Assembly (NCBI RefSeq): GCF_013141695.1
Contig: NZ_WHNY01000005.1
Span: 186,001-250,000 of the forward strand
Length of the DNA: 64,000 nucleotides
DNA from: Paenibacillus plantarum
GTDB taxonomy: Bacteria; Bacillota; Bacilli; Paenibacillales; NBRC-103111
Reading direction: 5' to 3'
Part shown: positions 1 to 8,929 of the stretch, one piece after another
Numbering within the stretch: position 1 is the first letter of the stretch
Layout of the letters: each line of letters starts with the position of its first letter
Notes under the pieces: generated by a model
Databases searched by the model: none
Told to the model about the DNA's origin: nothing
Seen by the model: the letters and a program-made list of their open reading frames with translations, nothing else
Translations under genes and position numbers: made by a program

Positions 1-404
1 ATGATGATGTCATAGATCCTGTTAAGTATTCAATGTTCTGGAACACTCCAAAAATACCTTTTAAAGAATCCAAGGATTTTGACTACGTCTACAATGGCGG
101 CCAACCAGAAACGAATGCACAGAAGGTAATTGCCTCGGGCGATAAGGAAGCCATCCGGGCAGGAGCTTTAAACTTCAAAATGAAAGCTAGTAACGCTCCT
201 AACGAATTTCTAGGTGCACCAACGAAGACGATGAGAAGTAATCAAGACAGCCTAAAAACTATGGAACTTATGACTTTCATCAAGATTATCTATGGCGAAG
301 AGCCTCTGGACAAGTTCGATACCTTTGTAGCCGATTGGAAAAGCAAAGGTGGAGATCAGATCCAGAAGGAAGTCAATGACTGGTATAGTAGCGTGAAGAA
401 GTAA
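1..404 (+). CDS. C-terminal part of an ABC-transporter solute-binding protein (5' end outside window)
   Basis: The reading frame is open from base 3 to the TAA at 402-404 and has no start in the window, so only about 134 C-terminal residues are visible. The sequence (FWNTPKIPF, then TMELMTFIKIIYGEEPLDKFDTF, ending KEVNDWYSS) matches the usual C-terminus of LplA-type family-1 sugar-binding lipoproteins. In these, a late segment reports the 'metal/tether' helix and ends with a phrase like 'NEWYAKVKK'. Its likely role is extracellular capture of an oligosaccharide for a permease pair, which would lie upstream, outside the window. A hairpin terminator follows at once, so this is the last gene of its operon. 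Family assignment is fairly sure; the substrate is unknown. Confidence 0.75.
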   Translation, partial: DDVIDPVKYSMFWNTPKIPFKESKDFDYVYNGGQPETNAQKVIASGDKEAIRAGALNFKMKASNAPNEFLGAPTKTMRSNQDSLKTMELMTFIKIIYGEEPLDKFDTFVADWKSKGGDQIQKEVNDWYSSVKK

Positions 405-425
405 AGTCAAATAAGCATCTACATG

Positions 426-455
426 AGTCTCCATCGAAATTTCGTGGAGACTTTT
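426..455 (+). terminator. Rho-independent terminator after the binding-protein gene
   Basis: The 8-bp perfect stem AGTCTCCA / TGGAGACT (426-433 and 445-452) has a palindromic loop and is followed by TTTT. It lies between this operon and the convergent AraC gene. Confidence 0.8.
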
Positions 456-502
456 ATGTATACTTATTGAACGAAGCTACCATAATAATGGCGGCTATCT
501 TA

Positions 503-1438
503 TTACTTCGGAAGCTTATTTATCTTTCGATATTTGCTTGGACTGGTTCCAACCACCTTACGGAACAATTCGTTAAAATGCCCCGTATCCCGATATCCTA
601 CACTTTCTGAGATATAAGCGATCTTATAATCCGTTTCCAATAATAATTGACAGGCATATTCGATCCGTTTGTGTTGGAGAAATTCTGAAAAGCCCGTTCC
701 TGTTGCTGATTGAAATAATCGAATGAAATGACGGGTGCTAATACCGAACATGGCCGAAAGTTGTTCAATAGTTAGCCTTTCCGTGAAATGGAGTTGTACA
801 TAATCCAAAATATTCGACAGACTCGACTTTAGGTGAAATGGTTCATCTTCTTCCATTGAGGCTTCTCGATACCAAAGTCGGGAAATACGTACGGAAAGTT
901 GTAATAGCCCTCCAAAAATGGATGTTGCAAAGCTGGGTTGATTCTCAGAAAACTCCCTATACATGTGCTCGAACAAGCTCATTAGTTCCATGCTTTTGTC
1001 TACAAGAGCAATATGGGTACCGGGTTTTCCCTTAAAAATAGAGAATGCTTGGTTCCCAGAACCATATTGAAACAACCATACTGAAAGCTGATCCAAGAAC
1101 TCTTGGCGAATACAAAGATTGTAAACAAGGAGTTTGTGTTTGTTAGATGCCCCACTCGGGCGAAACACGTGCGATGTCCCAACAGGTAATACGTACAAGC
1201 AACCCTTATATGTTCGTTCAACGAGATCTCCGACATAGTGGTAGCCCTCACCAGCCATGACATACACGATTTCGATATAATCGTGATCGTGCTCCCTAAG
1301 TTGGAAGCCTTCCTCCCATCTATTTAAGAAGAGAGGAAATTCATCTCTAAAATGCTCTGAAAGAATAGAATGATGTACCGATGATCGAGTTACCGGCAAT
1401 GAGCAAGTAGTCTCTTCTTTGGCATATTTACCGTCCAT
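503..1438 (-). CDS. AraC-family transcriptional regulator with N-terminal cupin domain
   Basis: 311 residues with the ATG at 1438. On the minus strand AGGAAGAA precedes this ATG by about 9 bases, whereas the GTG at 1447 would sit almost on it. Residues about 30-100 form an AraC-type cupin (HDHDYIEIVYVMAGEGYHYVG, cut here to its idea: His-rich sugar pocket). Residues about 205-305 carry two helix-turn-helix motifs (LTIEQLSAMFGISTRHFIRL and a second at IAYISESVGY). It is divergent from the GH78 rhamnosidase gene at 1520 with only 81 bp between them. This suggests it senses a sugar and activates that gene. The effector cannot be read from sequence. Confidence 0.88.
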   Translation of the reverse strand: MDGKYAKEETTCSLPVTRSSVHHSILSEHFRDEFPLFLNRWEEGFQLREHDHDYIEIVYVMAGEGYHYVGDLVERTYKGCLYVLPVGTSHVFRPSGASNKHKLLVYNLCIRQEFLDQLSVWLFQYGSGNQAFSIFKGKPGTHIALVDKSMELMSLFEHMYREFSENQPSFATSIFGGLLQLSVRISRLWYREASMEEDEPFHLKSSLSNILDYVQLHFTERLTIEQLSAMFGISTRHFIRLFQSATGTGFSEFLQHKRIEYACQLLLETDYKIAYISESVGYRDTGHFNELFRKVVGTSPSKYRKINKLPK

Positions 1439-1519
1439 GTTCGTCACTTCTTCCTGTGTTTTTGCCTATTTGCATATTATACAATCAATTTATAAGAACC
1501 GAAAGGGGTCAACCTCGAC

Positions 1520-3613
1520 ATGGAAAAAAACACAAAAAGTTATACAGCAACCTGGATTTGGTATCCAGGTGATTTTGAAATTCGATTGCATGAGAAGATG
1601 TCAGTCGTACGTCGAGCTCGCGGCGTCATGTATCCAGCTTATTGGAGACTTGATCGCAATTATTCGAACATTAAGTTTCGATACAGATATGAATTGGAGC
1701 AAGAGGAGCAAATCCACGTTATGGCTGAAGGGACTTTTTCCTTCTACCTGGACGGTAAGGATAACTACCGCTCAGCCGACTCCGTCATCACTATACCGGC
1801 AGGCCGACACGAGATTAGCATAAGCGTCTTCAACGATATTGAAACGCCGGCATTGTTTATCAGTGGCCCTACAGTGTGGACAGACTCAAAATGGGAGGTC
1901 ACTTCCTATCAAAACGACTGGAAGCAAGCAGGATCCTGGACGTTTGACACGCCAGATAATCCCCCATCGCGGTTCCGACTGTCGACGACCCCGCATGAGC
2001 CCACAAGCGTAACAATACATGATGGTTACCCGCTGTTGGATTTTGGCCGTGAAACGTTCGGATACTTACGCTTCCACAACATGAAGGGCACAGGAACGGT
2101 ACGAGTGTACTACGGTGAGTCGATGGCGGAGGCGCTTTCGCCAGAAGAATGCGTTACGCTAGATCGATTTGAAGCGCGTGATGCATCAAAAGGCGGCGAA
2201 AACGAAATCTATACGCTGAAAGAGGCGAAAGCATTCCGTTATGTGTGGATTCATGCTGACCCTGAGGTTAGTTGGGGACACATCAGTATGTTATATGAAT
2301 ATGTGCCAGTAGAGTACCAAAGCTCCTTTGAGTGCTCGGATCCGAAGATGAACGAAATTTATGAGATGTCGCTGTATACGTTGCATTTAAACACAAGAGA
2401 ATTTTTTCTGGATGGGATTAAGCGAGACCGTTGGGTATGGTCGGGAGATGCGTACCAAGCGTTTTTGATGAACTATTATAGCTTCTTCGACCTTGATGTG
2501 ACTCGTAGAACGTTGGTTGCGCTGCGAGGCAAAGACCCGCTCACCATGCATATCAACACGATATTAGACTATTCACTGTATTGGTTTATCTCGTTGTACG
2601 ACTACTATCAATATACGGGCGATTTCGAATTCATCCAACAGTATTATGATCGGGCTGTGAGTTTAATGGACTTCTGTTTGAAGCAAAGGAACGAAGAAGG
2701 CTTGGTGGAAGGCAGACAGGAAGATTGGGTGTTCGTGGATTGGGCGGACTTCAATAACGACGGTGCTGTGAGTACGGAACAGATTCTGCTCGTGAGGGGT
2801 CTGGAAGCAATGTCACTGTTTGCCTCATTAATGGGGGAGGACGCGACAGCCAAAAATTACAGCGTCTTGGGGGAAGAGATTAAATCTAAAACGCTCCGTC
2901 TTTTCTGGGACGACGAAAAGGGCGGATTGCTGCATCATAGGGTCGAAGGTGAGACGAAACCGACACTAACCAAGCATGCGAGTATGTTCGCGATGACTTA
3001 TGACTACTTATCTCCAGAACAACGCGATTCCGTCATTCGTAATGTCATGTTGAACCCAGACGTGCCCAAGATTCGTACACCGTATATGAGGTTCCACGAG
3101 TTGGCGGTTCTCTGTGAAAGTGGGGCTCACGATTTCGTTCGCAGGGAGATACTTTCATACTGGGGAGGAATGATCGAGCTTGGTGCGACAACGTTCTGGG
3201 AGGAGTACGATCCTTCGTTGGCGGACGATGCGCACTATGGAATGTATGGCGTGAAATTTGGAAAGAGCTTGTGCCATGCATGGGGAGCTGGTCCGATTTA
3301 CATTCTCGGCAAATACTTTCTTGGCGTCACGCCGACTTCACCAGGCTACGAGACGTACCGCATCGCTCCTAATCTTGGCGGCCTTGAGCATATGAAGGGG
3401 ACGTTGCCGACAGGTGCGGGGCAAGTATCGGTGGAGATGGATTTGAGCACGATAAGTGTCGAAAGCACGTCAGGTACAGGAATTCTTACGTTTAGCAGTT
3501 CGGAGAGTCCCGTATGTAACGAAGGTGAGATACGGGAAGTTGGTAACTGTTCCTATGAGGTGACCATTGAGGCTGGTAAGAAATATCGGGTTTCTTATCA
3601 ACTAATGAAATAA
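1520..3613 (+). CDS. Alpha-L-rhamnosidase, GH78 family, probably cytoplasmic
   Basis: 697 residues without a signal peptide. It releases terminal alpha-L-rhamnose from oligosaccharides such as rhamnogalacturonan fragments. The GH78 (alpha/alpha)6 barrel is shown by DGIKRDRWVWSGD around residues 298-309, where the conserved Asp/Arg/Asp cluster sits in the family, and by LGATTFWEEYDPS around 555-567. Glu561/562 is at the place of the catalytic base. A short N-terminal beta domain precedes it and a C-terminal beta-sandwich ends the protein. The ribosome site AAAGGGG lies at 1501-1507. The gene is shorter than many GH78 enzymes, which often carry extra carbohydrate-binding domains. It is divergent from an AraC gene and ends at a strong terminator. 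Confidence 0.85.
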   Translation: MEKNTKSYTATWIWYPGDFEIRLHEKMSVVRRARGVMYPAYWRLDRNYSNIKFRYRYELEQEEQIHVMAEGTFSFYLDGKDNYRSADSVITIPAGRHEISISVFNDIETPALFISGPTVWTDSKWEVTSYQNDWKQAGSWTFDTPDNPPSRFRLSTTPHEPTSVTIHDGYPLLDFGRETFGYLRFHNMKGTGTVRVYYGESMAEALSPEECVTLDRFEARDASKGGENEIYTLKEAKAFRYVWIHADPEVSWGHISMLYEYVPVEYQSSFECSDPKMNEIYEMSLYTLHLNTREFFLDGIKRDRWVWSGDAYQAFLMNYYSFFDLDVTRRTLVALRGKDPLTMHINTILDYSLYWFISLYDYYQYTGDFEFIQQYYDRAVSLMDFCLKQRNEEGLVEGRQEDWVFVDWADFNNDGAVSTEQILLVRGLEAMSLFASLMGEDATAKNYSVLGEEIKSKTLRLFWDDEKGGLLHHRVEGETKPTLTKHASMFAMTYDYLSPEQRDSVIRNVMLNPDVPKIRTPYMRFHELAVLCESGAHDFVRREILSYWGGMIELGATTFWEEYDPSLADDAHYGMYGVKFGKSLCHAWGAGPIYILGKYFLGVTPTSPGYETYRIAPNLGGLEHMKGTLPTGAGQVSVEMDLSTISVESTSGTGILTFSSSESPVCNEGEIREVGNCSYEVTIEAGKKYRVSYQLMK

Positions 3614-3736
3614 TGTGTTGGTTTAGTTTGAATTTATCCAAAAGGCGAGTTTATCATTGATTATAATCGCCATATATAAGTTGTATTAAAAAATCCCTTC
3701 TATTATATATGTTTAAATCGCTATATAGTAATAATG

Positions 3737-3777
3737 AAAAGTAGCTGTCGAGAAATATACTCGGCAGCTACTTTTTT
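3737..3777 (+). terminator. Strong Rho-independent terminator
   Basis: The stem AAAAGTAGCTGTCGAG / CTCGGCAGCTACTTTT (3737-3752 and 3760-3775, one wobble) is followed by a T run. It ends the rhamnosidase transcript and could work in both directions. Confidence 0.88.
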
Positions 3778-3792
3778 AGTTAATGTGTTGCT

Positions 3793-3886
3793 AAAGGAAT
3801 TGTGCAAGAGAAGGTATTCCTGATGTTAGTATCAGGTTCAGAATTTACATGCTCTAGGTTCAATATCTCCATTCCACAATTCCTTT
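3793..3886. repeat. 94-bp element bounded by a 12-bp perfect inverted repeat, with internal hairpin
   Basis: AAAGGAATTGTG at 3793-3804 is exactly complementary to CACAATTCCTTT at 3875-3886. Inside, CCTGAT/ATCAGG can form a 6-bp hairpin, and GAGA...TATT can pair with AATATCTC. The whole could fold as a long branched RNA stem or be a small mobile-element relic. There is no T run after it, so it is not a plain terminator. Nothing in it matches a riboswitch core I know. It lies about 215 bp upstream of the GH3 gene. Confidence 0.5.
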
Positions 3887-4019
3887 CGAAGTTCTAAGAT
3901 AAAAAGGAAATATCTAGAATATGCAAATGGAGGATGTGAAAAGGTAAGCTCAGTGTACATAGTGAGGGAACTGACGACTTGGTTGTTTAAATGGGAATGG
4001 ATCTCTTTAGTGGCTCTTT

Positions 4020-4033
4020 TGTAAGCGCTTTAA
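4020..4033 (+). promoter_or_regulatory. cre-like catabolite control site
   Basis: TGTAAGCGCTTTAA fits the CcpA consensus TGWAANCGNTNWCA with one mismatch. It sits about 70 bp before the start of the GH3 gene, where it could repress initiation when a preferred sugar is present. Confidence 0.55.
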
Positions 4034-4102
4034 CATTATGTAATCCACTGCTTTGAATTTGGTAGTTAAATTGTGAGATTTGGAGAAAGGATTGATATCT
4101 TA

Positions 4103-7100
4103 ATGAGTAAAAGAAATACCTCCATGTTTGCAAGTAAACTGATATCCTATACGCTGGTCTGCTCGGTAACGGTCGGCCTATTCACCAGTAACGTCCGACC
4201 TATCCAAGTACATGCGGCAGATGTGCCTCCAATGTTCAAAACGCAAGTAGGTGGTATATTCGACGGTATGCCACTGTTTGACGGTGTGCCTGATCATATG
4301 GAAGAGTTTGTGGATACTTATTTCAATTATACGGGTTTAGAAGGACCTGCTGTATACGTAGCAGGTGCAAGAAATATCTTTACATTGACTCGAGGTTCAA
4401 ATGTAGGGAAAAAAATTCCTGGTGCATTATCTGCGTCGGATAACGATCAAGGTGTCTCTACAGATTTCCCAGCGTATGTGGGCATGGGACAGTCCTGGAA
4501 TAAGAACCTGATTGCTGAAATCGGAAATGTAATGGGAGAAGAGAAACTTAGCAAGCTTAGAGTAAAGCAAGGAGAGTCCAATATCCAAGACGGTGCTAAT
4601 GCCTCTCTTTCCGTAGCATTTACTGCTACCAGTGACTTAAGAGTTAATCCATTAATTGGCCGATTTGATGAAAGCTTCAGTGAGGATGATTACTTAACTT
4701 CAACCTTAGTGGATACAATGGCCACGGGACTTAGTGGTATTGATCAAAAAGTTAGTACAGATGGTTTTTGGATGCGTGCAGCTGTCGGGACAAAGCATTA
4801 TTCGGTTTATAATTCCCAATGGTTCCGAGGAACCACAAGTAATAGCGCAGGTGCCCGTTCAATTTATGAGTACTATACCCGGAGTCCTTTAAAAGGATTT
4901 AAAAGTGGATCACTTGCTGGAGCTATGACATCATATGGCAGGACAAACGGTATCCCAAATATTCTTTCTCCATTTCAAATCTATGCCAATAATAATTCTA
5001 AATATGGGGTGTACAGCAGTACCGACTTTTTCAGCGACCGTTATGTTTATAGTGATCCGTTTAAGCCTGGAGCTGAGGGTCAAGGGAACGGTTACGACAA
5101 ACAATACGCCATAGATAATACTCATGCTTCAATTTTATTCACTTTAGCAAAGTCAGGGGACGGACTACAAGATGTTCAAAGTATAGTTAATGCCGTAGAA
5201 AATGGATTATATGACGTCACAAAAGAGGATTTGATTGAAGCCGCTCGGTCGCATGTTAACCAAATGGTTCGTCTGGGTATCTTTAATGAAGTTGATGAAA
5301 AAGGGATCCCTAAATACTATCCATTTGCAAGTGGTGCAAAAGATGTTTCCGTAACTGAATCTACCTATGCGGTAGTGGAACATCAGGAGGTAGCATTGAG
5401 AGCTGCACAAGAAAGCATTGTGTTGTTAAAGAATGATGGAGCTCTTCCATTGGCGAAGGATAAAAAAGCTGCGATTTCTGGGATATATGCGGATTCGAGG
5501 TTTAAAACTTCTAAATCTTTAGGCACAACTCCGGGCTTGCCAAATTCGGGAGAAGCGCCTCTTACATCAATCATAAAACAAGTAGGTTCTGCTAACGTTT
5601 CATACAATACAGGAAGCAAAGTAATTGCTCTAACTTCCAAATGGAATGGTGGGTCGGTAACTTCAAGTACATACGATGCTGGGGCAAAACTCGTAACGAG
5701 TGCAGGAGAGTTAAATACTTCCGATCCTAGACAACTATTTGAGGTCTTTGATTGGGGACAAAATGGCGTTAGTTTACTTTCGTCACAAAATAAAAAATGG
5801 GTTACTTCTCCGAACACAAGTAATGCTACGGTTGGAAATACGGACGCAACCAAATTGAATTTGACAAGTAACGACTGGAATGGAGAACTGCTGCAAGGGA
5901 ACACTAGCACTATTCCTCCAACCCTGAGAGTGGAACAAAACAGTGATGGAACAGTTTCTTTGGTAACTGACTCATTTCATCTAAGTTTCTTCGGGAATTT
6001 TTCAAACAAATATTATACAAATGGCAGATTGGTTCTGACAGGTGATGATGGAAGTTTAAAAACATCAAGCACGACATTAACTGATTCTGCTACCGCTAGT
6101 GAAGCCAAAAAGGATAGTAGGGCGAAGTTTAATTTAACCGTGACAAAAGAGGTAGGCGCTACTGCTGCAGCAAGAGCAGAAACTGACGATTACGCCATCG
6201 TATTCGTCGGGTCTATTCCGCGTCACAGTGCTGGTGAAGGAAATGACAGATCTAGCCTTTATATGGGTGATGATGACTATAAACTTGTAAAAGCCGTTTC
6301 AGACGCTTTTGCTGCAAAGGGCAAGAAGACAGTAGTTATCGTTCGATCGAGTTTCCCGGTAATTATGAAGGAAATTCAAGATAATCCTAATGTATCGGCA
6401 ATCTTGTACCAACCCTACGGTGGTCAATACGATGGTGAAGCACTAGCTCAAGTACTCTACGGCGATTACGCACCAACTGCCCGCCTCACGTCCACCTGGT
6501 ACGCGGACATGTCAGCTTTACCGGCTATTTCTAAATATTCCATTCCAGAAGGTAATACAACGCAAACGTTGTCGACGACAGACCCACGGTATACGATTGA
6601 TATGACTGCTGCAGACCCAATTGAATCTAAACTAACCTATATGTATACTGAAGCGCCTGTTACATATCCTTTCGGGTATGGCTTATCTTTAAGTAGCTTC
6701 GAATACAGTGATCTAACTGTACCACAATCCATTAACGACAAAGACCCGTTCATAGTTACAGTTAATTTGAAAAACACTGGTCAGGTGAATACTTCAGAGG
6801 TTGTTCAGTTGTATATGAAGAATAATGATTCGGCTTACGGTATAAATGCACCTTTCAAAAAGCTGGTCTCATACGAAAAAGTGGCACTCCATGCAGGAGA
6901 AACAAAAAATGTAACGTTAAAGGTCGATCCCAACGATATGGCTGTTTGGGATGTCAATAAAGGTGATTTACATGTAGAGAGTGGGGTCTACACGGTTATG
7001 GTAGGCGCTTCATCTCAAGATATCCAGCTTCAACAGGATGTGCAAGTCACGGGAACCCCTCTTCAGCAGCTTAATATTTACAAACCTTTTAACGTGTTCG

Positions 7101-8773
7101 ACCACTCCTTTACCTCGAATGATATCATTTACTATGAGGTAGCCAAGGAGCGAACGGCAGTCAATTTGAAAGAGAAGAAAGTTGTAGCTGGCTACTATGC
7201 CGTGGGGTCCAAGAAAAATGGTTCATGGACAGCCATTCCAAAAGTTAACTTGACGGCAGCCAAACAGATAACAGCACGTGTTGCTTCCAATACTTCTGGT
7301 GGTGTAATTACACTGCATGCTGATTCACCGACGAATGCACCAATAGCTGTTCTTGATGTACCGATTACTGGACCAAAATCCTATACCATTGTAAATGCAA
7401 ACGTAGCAGTTACTGAACTCGGATATACGGATATAACAGTTGATTTGAGCAATACGACTCTGATTGGAAATCACGATCTGTATGTTGTGTTCAAAGCCCC
7501 AGATCTTCGTATTGATACGCTTTCGTTCCAAACGAAACCGGCTGTTAAGGCGGTTGGTCATATTACAGCATCCCAAAATAACCCGAAAGTTGACGTAGAG
7601 GCCGTCGAAGCACCATTCGGTATTGGTGCTACTGAATTAAAGAATTGGGCGTTTGAGTCAGGAAATAGTGGTTTGACTCTCGGATCCGTTACAGTAAACG
7701 AAACAGGAACTATGGCAACCCTTCAGTTGTCGGGGACTGCATCGTCAGGAGGCACGCTTTCTGTTACTCCTAAAGCAGATGCTTTTAATGGTAATGTTAT
7801 TGATGGAAATGTTATTACATTCACCATCGAAAGCACCAGCTCCAATTCGGGTACAGACACATCCCAGACTTCCACGCCAATTGTTGGGAATCAGGGCAAT
7901 GGGAAACCTACAACTCCACAAGCTATAGTTGAGAAGTTAACTGACGAAGAAAGGCGCAAAGTAGAGCTAGTCAAGGCGCAAGGAGTAACGCTCTTAGGGT
8001 CACCAATTAAAATTTCTATTGAACATAAGAATGGGCTATATGTTGTCGCCAAAGTAAATGTAACTCCTGCAATCGGACAAATCATTACCACTTTGGCTAG
8101 GGTTAATGATGATGGAAGCTTGTCACCTGTACCAAGTATGATAACTACAGATGCAAATGGAAATACGGTAATACAGTCTATGGTTTCCTCAGAAGGTTTG
8201 TATGTGCCGGTTTCAGTTCAACGACATTTTACTGATGTACCGGACAATGCTTGGTATGCAAAGGATGTTGCTGAGGCAAGTGGTTTGCTCTTGATCAACG
8301 GGGTGACAGAGACGACGGTCGATCCATCCTCGGCAACCTCGGCTGCTCAGACATTAATGGTAGCACTAAATGTACTCGGCGTATCACCAGAGAAACAGTC
8401 AGGGGATTCGACATGGTTTGAAGCTGTCGTTAGGACCGCAAACAAGCTAGGTTTGATTGAATATTCCTCCCTTCCTTCGGATAAACCAAATTCCCGAGGG
8501 GAAATGGCCCTTGTACTCACTAATGTTTTAAAATCTGCAGGTATCGATGTGTCATTATCTGATAATGAAGTAAATGCTTTACTCAATGGTTATTCTGATG
8601 CAAAAGATGCAAATGCTGAACATCGGAAGGCGCTCGCAGTTATGTTAAAGCAAGGGATACTTATAGGAATATCTGCGAACGAGATTGCTCCGAATGATGT
8701 TCTAACGAGGGCACAGCTTGCAACGGTAGCGATACGTACCCGCAATATTATAATTAAGAATGTAATTCAGTAA
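4103..8773 (+). CDS. Large secreted GH3 family glycosidase with C-terminal SLH repeats
   Basis: 1556 residues from the ATG at 4103, which has GGAGAAAGG upstream. A GTG start at 4073 is possible but lacks a ribosome site. A signal peptide covers residues 1-39 and ends HAA. GH3 N-terminal barrel features run to about residue 400; MTSYGRTNGIPNILSPF followed by SSTDFFSD puts Asp308 near the usual nucleophile position. The GH3 C-terminal domain has GNDRSSLYMGDDDYKLV, and YPFGYGLSLSSFEYSDL opens the fibronectin-like domain. Long extra segments (about 460-680) and two beta domains follow. Three degenerate SLH units start near residue 1373 (RHFTDVPDNAWYAKDV), which suggests wall attachment. The substrate is uncertain. 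The N-terminal half diverges from typical beta-glucosidases. Confidence 0.82.
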   Translation: MSKRNTSMFASKLISYTLVCSVTVGLFTSNVRPIQVHAADVPPMFKTQVGGIFDGMPLFDGVPDHMEEFVDTYFNYTGLEGPAVYVAGARNIFTLTRGSNVGKKIPGALSASDNDQGVSTDFPAYVGMGQSWNKNLIAEIGNVMGEEKLSKLRVKQGESNIQDGANASLSVAFTATSDLRVNPLIGRFDESFSEDDYLTSTLVDTMATGLSGIDQKVSTDGFWMRAAVGTKHYSVYNSQWFRGTTSNSAGARSIYEYYTRSPLKGFKSGSLAGAMTSYGRTNGIPNILSPFQIYANNNSKYGVYSSTDFFSDRYVYSDPFKPGAEGQGNGYDKQYAIDNTHASILFTLAKSGDGLQDVQSIVNAVENGLYDVTKEDLIEAARSHVNQMVRLGIFNEVDEKGIPKYYPFASGAKDVSVTESTYAVVEHQEVALRAAQESIVLLKNDGALPLAKDKKAAISGIYADSRFKTSKSLGTTPGLPNSGEAPLTSIIKQVGSANVSYNTGSKVIALTSKWNGGSVTSSTYDAGAKLVTSAGELNTSDPRQLFEVFDWGQNGVSLLSSQNKKWVTSPNTSNATVGNTDATKLNLTSNDWNGELLQGNTSTIPPTLRVEQNSDGTVSLVTDSFHLSFFGNFSNKYYTNGRLVLTGDDGSLKTSSTTLTDSATASEAKKDSRAKFNLTVTKEVGATAAARAETDDYAIVFVGSIPRHSAGEGNDRSSLYMGDDDYKLVKAVSDAFAAKGKKTVVIVRSSFPVIMKEIQDNPNVSAILYQPYGGQYDGEALAQVLYGDYAPTARLTSTWYADMSALPAISKYSIPEGNTTQTLSTTDPRYTIDMTAADPIESKLTYMYTEAPVTYPFGYGLSLSSFEYSDLTVPQSINDKDPFIVTVNLKNTGQVNTSEVVQLYMKNNDSAYGINAPFKKLVSYEKVALHAGETKNVTLKVDPNDMAVWDVNKGDLHVESGVYTVMVGASSQDIQLQQDVQVTGTPLQQLNIYKPFNVFDHSFTSNDIIYYEVAKERTAVNLKEKKVVAGYYAVGSKKNGSWTAIPKVNLTAAKQITARVASNTSGGVITLHADSPTNAPIAVLDVPITGPKSYTIVNANVAVTELGYTDITVDLSNTTLIGNHDLYVVFKAPDLRIDTLSFQTKPAVKAVGHITASQNNPKVDVEAVEAPFGIGATELKNWAFESGNSGLTLGSVTVNETGTMATLQLSGTASSGGTLSVTPKADAFNGNVIDGNVITFTIESTSSNSGTDTSQTSTPIVGNQGNGKPTTPQAIVEKLTDEERRKVELVKAQGVTLLGSPIKISIEHKNGLYVVAKVNVTPAIGQIITTLARVNDDGSLSPVPSMITTDANGNTVIQSMVSSEGLYVPVSVQRHFTDVPDNAWYAKDVAEASGLLLINGVTETTVDPSSATSAAQTLMVALNVLGVSPEKQSGDSTWFEAVVRTANKLGLIEYSSLPSDKPNSRGEMALVLTNVLKSAGIDVSLSDNEVNALLNGYSDAKDANAEHRKALAVMLKQGILIGISANEIAPNDVLTRAQLATVAIRTRNIIIKNVIQ

Positions 8774-8805
8774 TTTAAGCGTTCTCCTTGTAAGCAAAAT
8801 TCAGT

Positions 8806-8837
8806 TGACCCAATGCCAGATTGGCATTGGGTTGTTT
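8806..8837 (+). terminator. Rho-independent terminator after the GH3 gene
   Basis: CCCAATGCCA at 8809-8818 pairs perfectly with TGGCATTGGG at 8822-8831 over a 3-base loop, followed by TTGTTTTA. Confidence 0.88.
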
Positions 8838-8849
8838 TATACTTATTTG

Positions 8850-8897
8850 TTGATCAAAACCTAGTTAAAGTATATATTATAAATAAAAAGTATACTT
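8850..8897 (+). promoter_or_regulatory. Promoter of the second GH78 gene with palindromic operator
   Basis: A possible -35 TTGATC (8850-8855) and -10 TATATT (8873-8878) are 17 bp apart. The 10-bp palindrome AAGTATACTT lies at 8888-8897 over the expected start of transcription. A half copy (AAAGTATA) overlaps the -10. The same palindrome overlaps the -10 of the GntR/LacI regulator gene at 11.3 kb, so this is probably that repressor's operator. Confidence 0.65.
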
Positions 8898-8929
8898 AAT
8901 AAATAAATTATTTAAGAGGAGCAATTATT

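Noticed and set aside
3793-3886. 94-bp structured element considered as a TPP-type riboswitch on the minus strand
   Set aside because: A phrase like GAACCTGAT occurs on the reverse strand, but the CUGAGA core and the conserved helices are missing, and no thiamine gene follows.
5383-5910. 175-codon minus-strand frame inside the GH3 gene
   Set aside because: Antisense shadow of a well-supported gene, without ribosome site or family resemblance.
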